From Achromobacter xylosoxidans (lineage in GTDB: Bacteria; Pseudomonadota; Gammaproteobacteria; Burkholderiales; Burkholderiaceae_B): 64,000 nucleotides of DNA. Of this stretch, positions 25,730 through 33,238 are shown one piece after another (the first letter of the stretch is position 1; every line of letters begins with the position of its first letter). The position numbers and the translations under genes are program-made. The notes under the pieces are model-generated. The model saw only the letters and a list, made by a program, of their open reading frames with translations, was not told the DNA's origin and did no database searches. The stretch covers positions 2,542,001 through 2,606,000 of the forward strand of contig NZ_LN831029.1 of NCBI RefSeq assembly GCF_001457475.1. The letters run 5' to 3'.

Positions 25730-25831
25730 ATCGGAAAACGGCTGCCGGCGTTGGAGTGCATGGCGGCATGGCTTGGGACCCTAGGGATAACCCGAGTCGG
25801 CATCAAAATATCCTGAAGCTTGGGATAAAAG

Positions 25832-25850
25832 CTGTCAATTCAATTGACAA
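25832..25850. promoter_or_regulatory. GntR operator-like site 2, perfect palindrome core
   Basis: TGTCAATTCAATTGACA (25833-25849) is a perfect 8-1-8 palindrome. With its flanks it reads CTGTCA-N7-TGACAA, the same design as site 1. It is about 160 bases before the aldehyde dehydrogenase start, where a promoter would lie. Confidence 0.65.
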
Positions 25851-26009
25851 GTTGCGAGGCGCTCCCTTACCTTGGACGAATCCCTATAACCACACCGCGC
25901 GCCATCGACGCCCGGGTGGCGCGATCCGGCTGCACCGGGCGCGCCAGGAGACCCCCGCATCCGCGCGTTCCGCAACCGGCCAACCGGCCGCTACTTTACT
26001 CCGCACACC

Positions 26010-27443
26010 GTGACTCAGAAGAACTTTATCGCCAATCAATGGGTGCCCGCCGCCAGCGGCGAAACCATCCCCGTGCTGAACCCGTCCGATGGCAAGGTGT
26101 TCGAGGCCATCGCGCGCTCGGGCGAGGCGGACGTGGATCGCGCCGTGGCGGCCGCGCGCCAGGCCTTCGAGGGCGAGTGGGGGCAGATGGCCCCGGCCGC
26201 CCGCAGCCGCCTGCTGATGCGCATCGCCTTCGCGCTGCTCGACCGCCAGGAAGAGCTGGCGCAGCTGGAGTCCGCCGACACCGGCAAGCCGATCAAGCAG
26301 GCCCGCGCCGACGCCGCCGCCGTGGCGCGCTATTTCGAGTTCTATGCCGGCGCGGTCGACAAGCTGCACGGCGAGACCATTCCCTACACCCCGGGCTTCA
26401 CCGTGCTGACCGTGCGCGAAGCGCATGGCGTGACCGGCCACATCGTGCCCTGGAACTACCCGCTGCAGATCTTCGGCCGCAGCGTCGGCGCGGCGCTGGC
26501 CGCGGGCAACGCCTGCGTGGTCAAGCCGGCCGAGGACGCCTGCCTGTCGCTGCTCAAGCTGGCCGAGATCGCCGCCGAGGTGGGCCTGCCCGCCGGCGCG
26601 CTGAACATCTGCACGGGCTATGGCCACGAGGCCGGCGCGGCGCTGTCGGCGCATCCCGGCATCGACCACATCTCGTTCACCGGCTCGCCGCAGACCGGCA
26701 AGATGGTGGCGCACGCCGCCGCCGAGAACCACGTGCCGGTGACGCTGGAGCTGGGCGGCAAGTCGCCGCAGATCGTGTTCGACGACGCCGACCTGGACGC
26801 CGCCATGCCGGTGCTGCTGGCCGCCATCATCCAGAACGCGGGCCAGACCTGCTCGGCCGGCAGCCGTGTGCTGATCCAGCGCGGCGTCTACGAGAAAGTG
26901 CTGGCGCGCCTGGGCGAGGCGTTCGCGGCCACCGTCACCGGCCCCGCCGCGCAGGACCTGGACGTCGGCCCCCTGATCAGCGCCCGCCAGCACGACCGCG
27001 TGCGCGGTTTCCTGGCCGAGGCCGAAGCCGAGGGCCTGAAGGTCGCGGCGCGCGGCCAGCTCAAGGACGGCGCGCCCGACAGCGGCTTCTACCAGCCGCC
27101 GGTGCTGTTCCGCGACGTGCCGCCCAAGAGCCGCCTGGCGCAGGAAGAGGTGTTCGGCCCGGTGCTGGCCGCCATGGTGTTCGACACCGAGGAAGAGGCG
27201 CTGGAGATCGCCAATGGCACGCTCTACGGCCTGGTGGCCGGCGTCTGGACTCGCGACGGCGGCCGCCAGCTGCGCCTGGCGCGCAAGCTGCGCGCCGGCC
27301 AGGTGTTCGTCAACAACTACGGCGCCGGCGGCGGCGTGGAACTGCCGTTCGGCGGTTCGCGCCAGTCGGGCTACGGCCGTGAAAAGGGCTTCGAGGCGCT
27401 GTATGGCTTCACCACCCTGAAGACCATCGCCATCCGCCACTGA
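26010..27443 (+). CDS. NAD(P)-dependent aldehyde dehydrogenase
   Basis: 477 residues with a GTG start. ALDH family motifs are all present: VPWNYPLQIFGRSVGAALAA (cofactor and Asn), SFTGSPQTGKMV, LELGGKSPQIVFDDADLD with the catalytic Glu, NAGQTCSAGSRVL with the catalytic Cys, EEVFGPVLAAMVF, and LPFGGSRQSGYGREKGF near the end. It most resembles betaine/gamma-aminobutyraldehyde-type dehydrogenases but the substrate is not certain. It is divergent from the FadR-type regulator, whose operator-like sites lie in the gap. There is no clear ribosome binding site before the GTG. Confidence 0.92.
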   Translation: MTQKNFIANQWVPAASGETIPVLNPSDGKVFEAIARSGEADVDRAVAAARQAFEGEWGQMAPAARSRLLMRIAFALLDRQEELAQLESADTGKPIKQARADAAAVARYFEFYAGAVDKLHGETIPYTPGFTVLTVREAHGVTGHIVPWNYPLQIFGRSVGAALAAGNACVVKPAEDACLSLLKLAEIAAEVGLPAGALNICTGYGHEAGAALSAHPGIDHISFTGSPQTGKMVAHAAAENHVPVTLELGGKSPQIVFDDADLDAAMPVLLAAIIQNAGQTCSAGSRVLIQRGVYEKVLARLGEAFAATVTGPAAQDLDVGPLISARQHDRVRGFLAEAEAEGLKVAARGQLKDGAPDSGFYQPPVLFRDVPPKSRLAQEEVFGPVLAAMVFDTEEEALEIANGTLYGLVAGVWTRDGGRQLRLARKLRAGQVFVNNYGAGGGVELPFGGSRQSGYGREKGFEALYGFTTLKTIAIRH

Positions 27444-27490
27444 TCCGGCGGCGGCCGGGCGTGACGCCCCGGCAGGGGCGGGCGCCCGGT

Positions 27491-27522
27491 GGCAAAATAT
27501 CGGTTACCTTTGATGTTTTGCC
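27491..27522 (+). promoter_or_regulatory. Hairpin in front of riboflavin synthase
   Basis: GGCAAAATATC and GATGTTTTGCC can pair over 11 bases (one G-U) around a 10-base loop, 31 bases before the ribE start codon. It lacks a T run and does not have the conserved FMN riboswitch segments. It may be an operator or a leader structure. Confidence 0.4.
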
Positions 27523-27553
27523 AGGGGCACCACGCCCCGTATCCAGGATCAGC

Positions 27554-28258
27554 ATGTTCACCGGTATTGTCCAAGGCACCGCGAAGATCGCGAACATCGC
27601 GGACCGCGAAGGCCTGCGCACGTTTACGCTGGCGTTTCCCGACGGCTTCTGCAAGGACCTGGCGATTGGCGCCAGCGTCTCGACCGACGGCGTCTGCCTG
27701 ACGGTCACCGAAATCCTCGACGCCAACCACGCCACCTTCGACGTCATGCTGCAAAGCCTGGCGATTACCACGCTGGGCAGCTACCAGGAAGGCGACCGCG
27801 CCAACGTCGAGCGCGCCGCCAGGGATGGCGCCGAGATCGGCGGCCATCCGCTGTCCGGCCACGTCGATTTCACCTCGGAAGTGGTGATGGTGAAGTCGTC
27901 GGACACCAATCGCCTGATGCGCTTCAGCATCCCCGAGGCGTTCCGCAAGTACGTGTTCGCCAAGGGCTACATCGCCATCAACGGCGCCAGCCTGACCGTG
28001 TCCGAGGTGAACCGCGCCGAGGGCTGGTTCGAAGTCTGGCTGATCCCCGAGACCCGCCGCATGACGGTGTTCGAGGACAAGCAGGTGGGCGACCACGTCA
28101 ACATCGAGATCGAGCGCAGCACCCAGGTGGTGGTGGACACGGTGCGCGAGACCGTCCAGGAAAGCCTGGGCAAGCTGCAGCCGCTGCTGGAAGCCATCCT
28201 CAAGGAAAAAGGGCTGACGCTGGAAGATTTCGTCAGCCCGCAGGGCAAGCTCAAGTAG
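27554..28258 (+). CDS. ribE: Riboflavin synthase, alpha-type
   Basis: 234 residues from ATG 27554. The enzyme dismutates two lumazines to riboflavin plus a pyrimidine. Both lumazine-binding repeats are visible: MFTGIVQGTAKI, then VSTDGVCLTVTEI and GGHPLSGHVDFT in the first, and INGASLTVSEV in the second. It is about 20 residues longer than the usual 210-residue protein, with an extra C-terminal helix (ESLGKLQPLLEAILKEKG). No other rib gene is adjacent, so this is a stand-alone copy; a second one may exist in a rib operon elsewhere. Confidence 0.9.
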   Translation: MFTGIVQGTAKIANIADREGLRTFTLAFPDGFCKDLAIGASVSTDGVCLTVTEILDANHATFDVMLQSLAITTLGSYQEGDRANVERAARDGAEIGGHPLSGHVDFTSEVVMVKSSDTNRLMRFSIPEAFRKYVFAKGYIAINGASLTVSEVNRAEGWFEVWLIPETRRMTVFEDKQVGDHVNIEIERSTQVVVDTVRETVQESLGKLQPLLEAILKEKGLTLEDFVSPQGKLK

Positions 28259-28310
28259 GACGCGGCCGTCCGCCTTCCATCCGCGTTCCGTTCAAGACCA
28301 GGCTGCGAAT

Positions 28311-29804
28311 TCAAGCCGCGAATGCCGGCCCCAGCGGCTTGATGCGGATGCCCGGTTGCAGCCGGGTCCAGGGCAGGTCGGCGGGATCGGCCTGCATCGG
28401 GCCCGGGGCCTTGGCCACCAGCACCTCATGCGCGATCGGCTGGAAGTCGGCGCGGAAGTGCACCGAGCTTTTCACCACCAGGATCGCCATCTCCTCGGGC
28501 TGCACGCCGCCGACGCGGAACAGGTTGCGGTCCAGCATCTGCGACTTGGTGGCGCTGACCACCACGCGCACGCCGCCCAGGCGCAGCCCGGCCACCGCTT
28601 CCAGGTCCACGTCCATGCCGTTCATCATCGGGCCATCGAAGCGCAGCTTGCCCGGCGACAGCGTCTCGACCACGAATTCGCCCTCGAACGGCGCGTCGCC
28701 GGCCACGCCGGACTGGCCGCCCAGGCGCAGCTTCACCTTGCCGCCGATGCCGGCGGCGGTCGCCTGGCGCACGGCCTCGGGATCGTAGAACAGGCCCAGC
28801 GCGGCGTTCTGCGCGTCGGCCTCGACCAGCGCGCGCAGCATGCCGGTGGTGTTGGCGTCGCCGCCCGCGCCCGGGTTGTCCTGGGTGTCGGCGATGACCA
28901 CGGGGCGCGAGGCGCCGGCCGCCAGCGCCTGGGCCCGCTTGACCGCGTCGGCCGGCGCCAGGAAGTCGGGCGACCATTGCGGTTCCAGTTCCAACACGCG
29001 CTGGTAAAGCGCTTCGGTCACGCGTTCGACCGCGTCGGCGTCGGTGCCGTAGGCCCACACCACCGGGCCGCATTCGGGAAAGTCCGCCGCCGGAAAGCCC
29101 GGCGCGAACGAGATCGAGGCCACGCCCGGCGTCCGTTCCAGGCGTTCCAGTTCCTCGTACACGCCCTGCGACGGCTGCAGCATCGTGCACATGCCGTTGA
29201 TGGGGATCAGGAAGGGCAGGCGGCGTTCGGCGCGCACCCACTTGTCGCCGGCCGCGACGCGCGCGGCCAGCAGGCGCGCGGCGTGCTCGCCGGTCACCGC
29301 CATGTCCACGTGCGGATAGGTGCGGAAGGCGGCCAGGCCATCGGCCTCGCGCAGCATCCGCGCGGTGACGTTGGCGTGCAGGTCCAGGCTGCCGACCACC
29401 GGCACGCCGGGGCCGACCAGGGCGCGCACCCGCGCCAGCAGCTCGCCTTCGCCGTCGTCCAGGTGCTCGGCCACCATGGCGCCGTGCAGGTCCAGGTAGA
29501 TGGCATCGAAGCCGCCGGCGCGCGCCGCGTCGACGATCTCGCCGGCGATGCGTTCGTAGGCGTCGCGGGTGACGTGGGCCGACGGGCTGGCGCCGGCCCA
29601 GATCACCGTGCGCACGGTGTGGCCCTGCGCCAGCGCGGCGTTGATGAAGCCGCCGGCGGGGATGTTGACCTCGCGCAGCGCCAGCATGTCCTCGCCGCGC
29701 ACCATGGCGGGAAAGCCCTCGCCGCGCACGAAGTTCTCGTAGGCCGCCTTGGACGGCGCGAAGGTATTGGTCTCGTGCTGGAAGCCAGCCACCAGAATAT
29801 GCAT
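28311..29804 (-). CDS. M81-family metallopeptidase (MlrC-like)
   Basis: 497 residues. It begins MHILVAGFQHETNTFAPSKA, typical of the M81/microcystinase C family, and carries YLDLHGAMVAEHL, GSLDLHANVT (Asp-x-His metal ligands), TYPHVDMAVTG and VIADTQDNPGAGGDANTTGM. MlrC opens linearised microcystin peptides; most relatives act on unknown amide or peptide substrates. It lies 18 bases after the MFS gene on the same strand, so import and hydrolysis are coupled. No microcystin-specific partner (mlrA, mlrB) is seen, so that substrate should not be assumed. Confidence 0.9.
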   Translation of the reverse strand: MHILVAGFQHETNTFAPSKAAYENFVRGEGFPAMVRGEDMLALREVNIPAGGFINAALAQGHTVRTVIWAGASPSAHVTRDAYERIAGEIVDAARAGGFDAIYLDLHGAMVAEHLDDGEGELLARVRALVGPGVPVVGSLDLHANVTARMLREADGLAAFRTYPHVDMAVTGEHAARLLAARVAAGDKWVRAERRLPFLIPINGMCTMLQPSQGVYEELERLERTPGVASISFAPGFPAADFPECGPVVWAYGTDADAVERVTEALYQRVLELEPQWSPDFLAPADAVKRAQALAAGASRPVVIADTQDNPGAGGDANTTGMLRALVEADAQNAALGLFYDPEAVRQATAAGIGGKVKLRLGGQSGVAGDAPFEGEFVVETLSPGKLRFDGPMMNGMDVDLEAVAGLRLGGVRVVVSATKSQMLDRNLFRVGGVQPEEMAILVVKSSVHFRADFQPIAHEVLVAKAPGPMQADPADLPWTRLQPGIRIKPLGPAFAA

Positions 29805-29822
29805 GATCGATTCCTTTGAGCG

Positions 29823-31124
29823 TCAGGCGCGCGCGGGCGCGGATTGGGCAGGACGGTTCACCAGCAGCAGCAGGGCGCCGGCCACCAGCAGGGCGGAGAT
29901 CGCGTACAGGCCGCCGGCCAGGCTGCCGGTGGATTCCTTGACCCAGCCGATGATGGACGGGCTGAGAAAGCCGCCCAGCAAGCCGATGCTGTTGATCAGC
30001 GCGATGCCGCCCGCCGCGGCTTCCCCTTGCAGGTACTGCGACGGAATCGCCCAGAATACCGTGTAGGCCGCCCACATGAAGCCGGTGGCCAGCGTGATGG
30101 CCGTCAGGGATAGCGCGAATTGCGTCGGCGCCGCGGTGGCGACGCACAACGCCACGCCGGCCAGCAGGGCGGGCACCAGCGTGTGCCAGCGGCGTTCGCG
30201 CAGGCGGTCGGAGCTGCGCGCGAACCACAGCATGAAGACCGCCGCCGCCACGTAGGGGATCGCCGAGTACAGGCCGATCTGCATGGTGTCCTGCACCCCG
30301 GCCAGCTTCAGCAGCGTCGGCAGCCAGAAGCTGACGGCATAGATGCCGCAGATCAGGCAGAAGTAGGTCAGCGCCATGCCGTAGATGGCCGGGTCGCGCA
30401 GCACCTGGGCGAAGGCGTGCTTCTTGTGCGCGCCGCGGCTGTCCAGGTCGGCGGCCAGCAGCGCCTTTTCCTCGGCGCTCAACCAGCGCGCCTCGGCCGG
30501 CTTGTCGTCCAGGTAGCGGAAGGCGATGACGCCCAGCAGCACGCAGGGCAGGCCTTCCAGCAGGAACATCCATTGCCAGCCGTCCAGGCCATGCGCGCCG
30601 GAGAAGGCCGTCATGATCCAGGCGGAGACCGGGCCGCCGACGATGCCGCCGATCGGGCCGGCCAGCATCACCACCGCCATGACGCCGGCCATGCGCGACT
30701 GCGAATACCAGTAGGTCAGGTAGAAGATCATGCCGGGGGCGAAGCCGGCCTCGAACACGCCCAACATGAAGCGCAGGACGTAGAAGCTCCATTCGCCCTG
30801 CACGAACAGCATCGAGGCCGAGGTCAGGCCCCACAGCACCATGATGCGGCTGATGGTGCGGCGCGCGCCGATGCGCGTCAGCAGCAGGTTGCTGGGCACC
30901 TCGAACATCACGTAACCGAGAAAGAAGATGCCTGCGCCCAGGCCGTAGACGGCGTCCGAGATGCCGATGTCCTGTTGCATCTGCAGCTTGGCGAAGCCGA
31001 TGTTGATGCGGTCCAGGTAGGCGAACACATAACAGAGCAGCAGGAACGGCAGCAGCCGCCAGGTGATCTTGCGATAGAGCGGAGCCAGGCGCGGATCGGC
31101 GCCTGGCGTGGCCTGATTGGGCAT
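29823..31124 (-). CDS. MFS transporter, ACS type, partner of the M81 peptidase
   Basis: 433 residues from ATG 31124, preceded by GAGGAG. The first helix pattern LLPFLLLCYVFAYLDRINIG is the ACS family (tartrate, 4-hydroxyphenylacetate, phthalate transporters) signature, with twelve hydrophobic segments. It should import an organic anion. It forms an operon with the M81 peptidase downstream and is divergent from a LysR gene, which is the likely regulator. Confidence 0.9.
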   Translation of the reverse strand: MPNQATPGADPRLAPLYRKITWRLLPFLLLCYVFAYLDRINIGFAKLQMQQDIGISDAVYGLGAGIFFLGYVMFEVPSNLLLTRIGARRTISRIMVLWGLTSASMLFVQGEWSFYVLRFMLGVFEAGFAPGMIFYLTYWYSQSRMAGVMAVVMLAGPIGGIVGGPVSAWIMTAFSGAHGLDGWQWMFLLEGLPCVLLGVIAFRYLDDKPAEARWLSAEEKALLAADLDSRGAHKKHAFAQVLRDPAIYGMALTYFCLICGIYAVSFWLPTLLKLAGVQDTMQIGLYSAIPYVAAAVFMLWFARSSDRLRERRWHTLVPALLAGVALCVATAAPTQFALSLTAITLATGFMWAAYTVFWAIPSQYLQGEAAAGGIALINSIGLLGGFLSPSIIGWVKESTGSLAGGLYAISALLVAGALLLLVNRPAQSAPARA

Positions 31125-31246
31125 TGCGTGTCTCCTCGCGGGCGGGTCTGCGCCCGCCGCGGTGGTTGGGATGGCGGCGGTTCCCGGGGCGGGTCCGCGC
31201 GGCGTCCATATTGCGAGCACGCAGTGTTCGAAACAATGACCTGGGT

Positions 31247-31275
31247 GATAAATTATCGTTGCCTTCAGGGCAACG
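31247..31275. promoter_or_regulatory. Palindrome and hairpin in the LysR/MFS divergent gap
   Basis: GATAAATTATC (31247-31257) is a perfect 5-1-5 palindrome of LysR-box character. It abuts a 7-bp stem, CGTTGCC (31257-31263) with GGCAACG (31269-31275). Both lie between the divergent LysR and MFS genes and may form the regulator binding region. Confidence 0.45.
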
Positions 31276-31342
31276 GAAAAGCGACGCCGCGGCCATGCTG
31301 CCCGGCGTCTGGGCGTCCATGACAAAACATACAGGGGGAGCG

Positions 31343-32257
31343 ATGGCCGAAATCAGCCAGACGCGGCTGAAATACTTCAACGAGGTCGTGGCCTGTGGCT
31401 CGATCCGCGGCGCCGCCGACAAGCTCGGCACCGCGCCCTCGGTCATCAGCCGCCAGATCCAGTTGCTGGAAAAGGAACTGGGCGTGGCGCTGTTCGAACG
31501 GCGCGCGCGCGGCCTGACGCCGACCGAGGCCGCCGACATGCTGCTGGAATACCACCGCGCCTGCCGCGCGCAGCAGGAACACCTGAACACGCGCCTGCAG
31601 GAACTGCGCGGCATGCGGCGCGGCAACGTCCATCTGATGATCAGCGAAGGCTTCATCGACAGCCTGATGGAGCACGTGGTCGGGCCGTTCTGCATCGAAC
31701 ACCCGCGCATCAACGTCAGCGTCAACGTCGGCTCGGTCAACGAGGTGGTCGAGGCGGTGGCCACGGATGCCGCGCACATCGGCCTGGCCTACAACCCGCC
31801 GGTCGATCCGCGGCTGCGCTGCCGCGCCAGCCGCAAGCATCCGGTCTGCCTGCTGGCGGTGCCCGGCCATGCGCTGGCGCGTCATCGCGCCCCGCTCACC
31901 ATTGCCGACATCCTGCCGTATCCGTTCGCGCTGATGTCCGCGCCTTACGGGTTGCGCCAGGCGGTCGACCTGCTGGAGTTCACCGAACGCATCCACCTGA
32001 CGCCGAGCCTGACCACCAATTCGCTGCGGGTGCTCAAGCAGTACGCCATCAGCGGCGCCGGGGTGACGCTGATGCCGAACCTGGGCGTGCACCACGAACT
32101 GGCCAGCGGCGAACTGGTGGCGCTGCCGATCGCGCATCCGATCCTGAGCGCGCCCGAATGCCAGATGCTGCTGCGCCTGGGGCGGCCGCTGTCATCGGCC
32201 GCCAACGAAGTGGTGCGCCGCATCGAGCAGCGCCTGCCGGCATTCTCGGCGCTGTAG
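31343..32257 (+). CDS. LysR-family regulator of the M81/MFS operon
   Basis: 304 residues from ATG 31343 with GGGGGAG just before it; ATG 31319 in the same frame is an alternative. The helix-turn-helix is VVACGSIRGAADKLGTAPSV and SRQIQLLEKELGVALFERR. The effector domain follows. It is divergent from the MFS-M81 operon with a palindrome in the gap, so it probably activates that operon in response to the transported compound. Confidence 0.88.
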   Translation: MAEISQTRLKYFNEVVACGSIRGAADKLGTAPSVISRQIQLLEKELGVALFERRARGLTPTEAADMLLEYHRACRAQQEHLNTRLQELRGMRRGNVHLMISEGFIDSLMEHVVGPFCIEHPRINVSVNVGSVNEVVEAVATDAAHIGLAYNPPVDPRLRCRASRKHPVCLLAVPGHALARHRAPLTIADILPYPFALMSAPYGLRQAVDLLEFTERIHLTPSLTTNSLRVLKQYAISGAGVTLMPNLGVHHELASGELVALPIAHPILSAPECQMLLRLGRPLSSAANEVVRRIEQRLPAFSAL

Positions 32258-32483
32258 TGGCGGCATGTGTGCCGAGGGTAGGGGGGCAATGCCCGGCCGG
32301 GGCTGTGGGTGGATTTCGTTACGGATGGCGGCGCGTGAATATTGAAAGTTCCAGTATTCATGCGCTTTTTCAGCCATTTTTCTGCTGTAGGTCAATAAAC
32401 AAGCCATTCTTCTAGTGAAATCTCCATGCAATGGGCTTTTCAGGGCGATGTCAGCTACAATGGCGGCACTTTCGGAGGTTTCT

Positions 32484-33068
32484 ATGTCGGTAATATCCGA
32501 TATCAAAATACGCCCCCTGGAGCGCGGCGACCTGCACTTCGTCCACAAGATCAACAATAACGACGTCATCATGCGTTATTGGTTCGAAGAGCCTTACGAG
32601 GCCTACGACGAACTGGTTGCCCTCTATGACCGCCACTTGCACGACCAGAACGAGCGGCGCTTCATCATCGAGCACGACACCGGCCAGCCGGCCGGCCTGG
32701 TGGAACTGGTGGAAATCGACTACATCCACCGCCGCGCCGAATTCCAGATCATCATCGCGCCCAGCTACCAGGGCCGCGGCTACGCCAAGGCCGCCACCCG
32801 CATCGCGGTGGGCTACGCCTTCCGCGTGCTGAACCTGCACAAGGTCTACCTGGTGGTGGACAAGGACAACAGCGCCGCCGTGCACATCTACGAGCGCTGC
32901 GGCTTCCAGATCGAAGGGCTGCTCAAGGAAGAGTTCTTTTCCAACGGCGCCTACCGCGACGCCTACCGCATGGCGCTGCTGCAGCACGATCACCTGCGCG
33001 AAGTCGGGCCGGGCGCGCCGGACGCGCCGGTGCTGCGCGACTGGCCGCAGGAAGAACAGACGGGCTGA
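32484..33068 (+). CDS. speG: Spermidine N1-acetyltransferase
   Basis: 194 residues from ATG 32484, which has a perfect GGAGG five bases upstream. It is a GNAT-fold enzyme that transfers acetyl from acetyl-CoA to spermidine/spermine. Family features are [40 protein letters not shown], the acetyl-CoA motif [18 protein letters not shown] and [17 protein letters not shown]. It is somewhat longer at the C-terminus than E. coli SpeG (extra [16 protein letters not shown]). The leader before it is AT-rich (32335-32480) and includes an imperfect dyad TGAATATTG/CAGTATTCA at 32336-32360. Confidence 0.9.
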   Translation: MSVISDIKIRPLERGDLHFVHKINNNDVIMRYWFEEPYEAYDELVALYDRHLHDQNERRFIIEHDTGQPAGLVELVEIDYIHRRAEFQIIIAPSYQGRGYAKAATRIAVGYAFRVLNLHKVYLVVDKDNSAAVHIYERCGFQIEGLLKEEFFSNGAYRDAYRMALLQHDHLREVGPGAPDAPVLRDWPQEEQTG

Positions 33069-33186
33069 CGCGCGGCGCGATCGGCGTTGCATTCCCGCAT
33101 GATCGAGGCGGCCCCGGCCGCCTTCCCGGGCAGTGCGCCTTGAACGATCGGACGGCGCGCAAGCGCGACGCCGCGCCGATGTGGAA

Positions 33187-33221
33187 AAACGCCCCGGCAG
33201 GAGATTCCTGCCGGGGCGTTT
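33187..33221. terminator. Bidirectional terminator between speG and the metal ATPase
   Basis: A 16-bp perfect stem, AAACGCCCCGGCAGGA with its complement at 33206-33221, closes a 3-base loop, with A residues before it. It lies between the convergent speG and zntA genes and can stop transcription from both. Confidence 0.8.
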
Positions 33222-33238
33222 CGCATCAGGGCGGTGCT

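Noticed and set aside
27461..27553. FMN riboswitch before riboflavin synthase
   Set aside because: The conserved RFN segments could not be found; only a simple hairpin is present.
28311..29804. Microcystin degradation cluster
   Set aside because: Only an MlrC-like family member is present; mlrA and mlrB are missing and the family is broad.
28426..31779. Very long minus-strand open frame of over 1100 codons across the MFS and M81 genes
   Set aside because: It is a frame-shifted shadow of two real genes on the same strand in GC-rich DNA, where stop codons are rare; its translation is Arg/Gly/Ala-rich without any domain.
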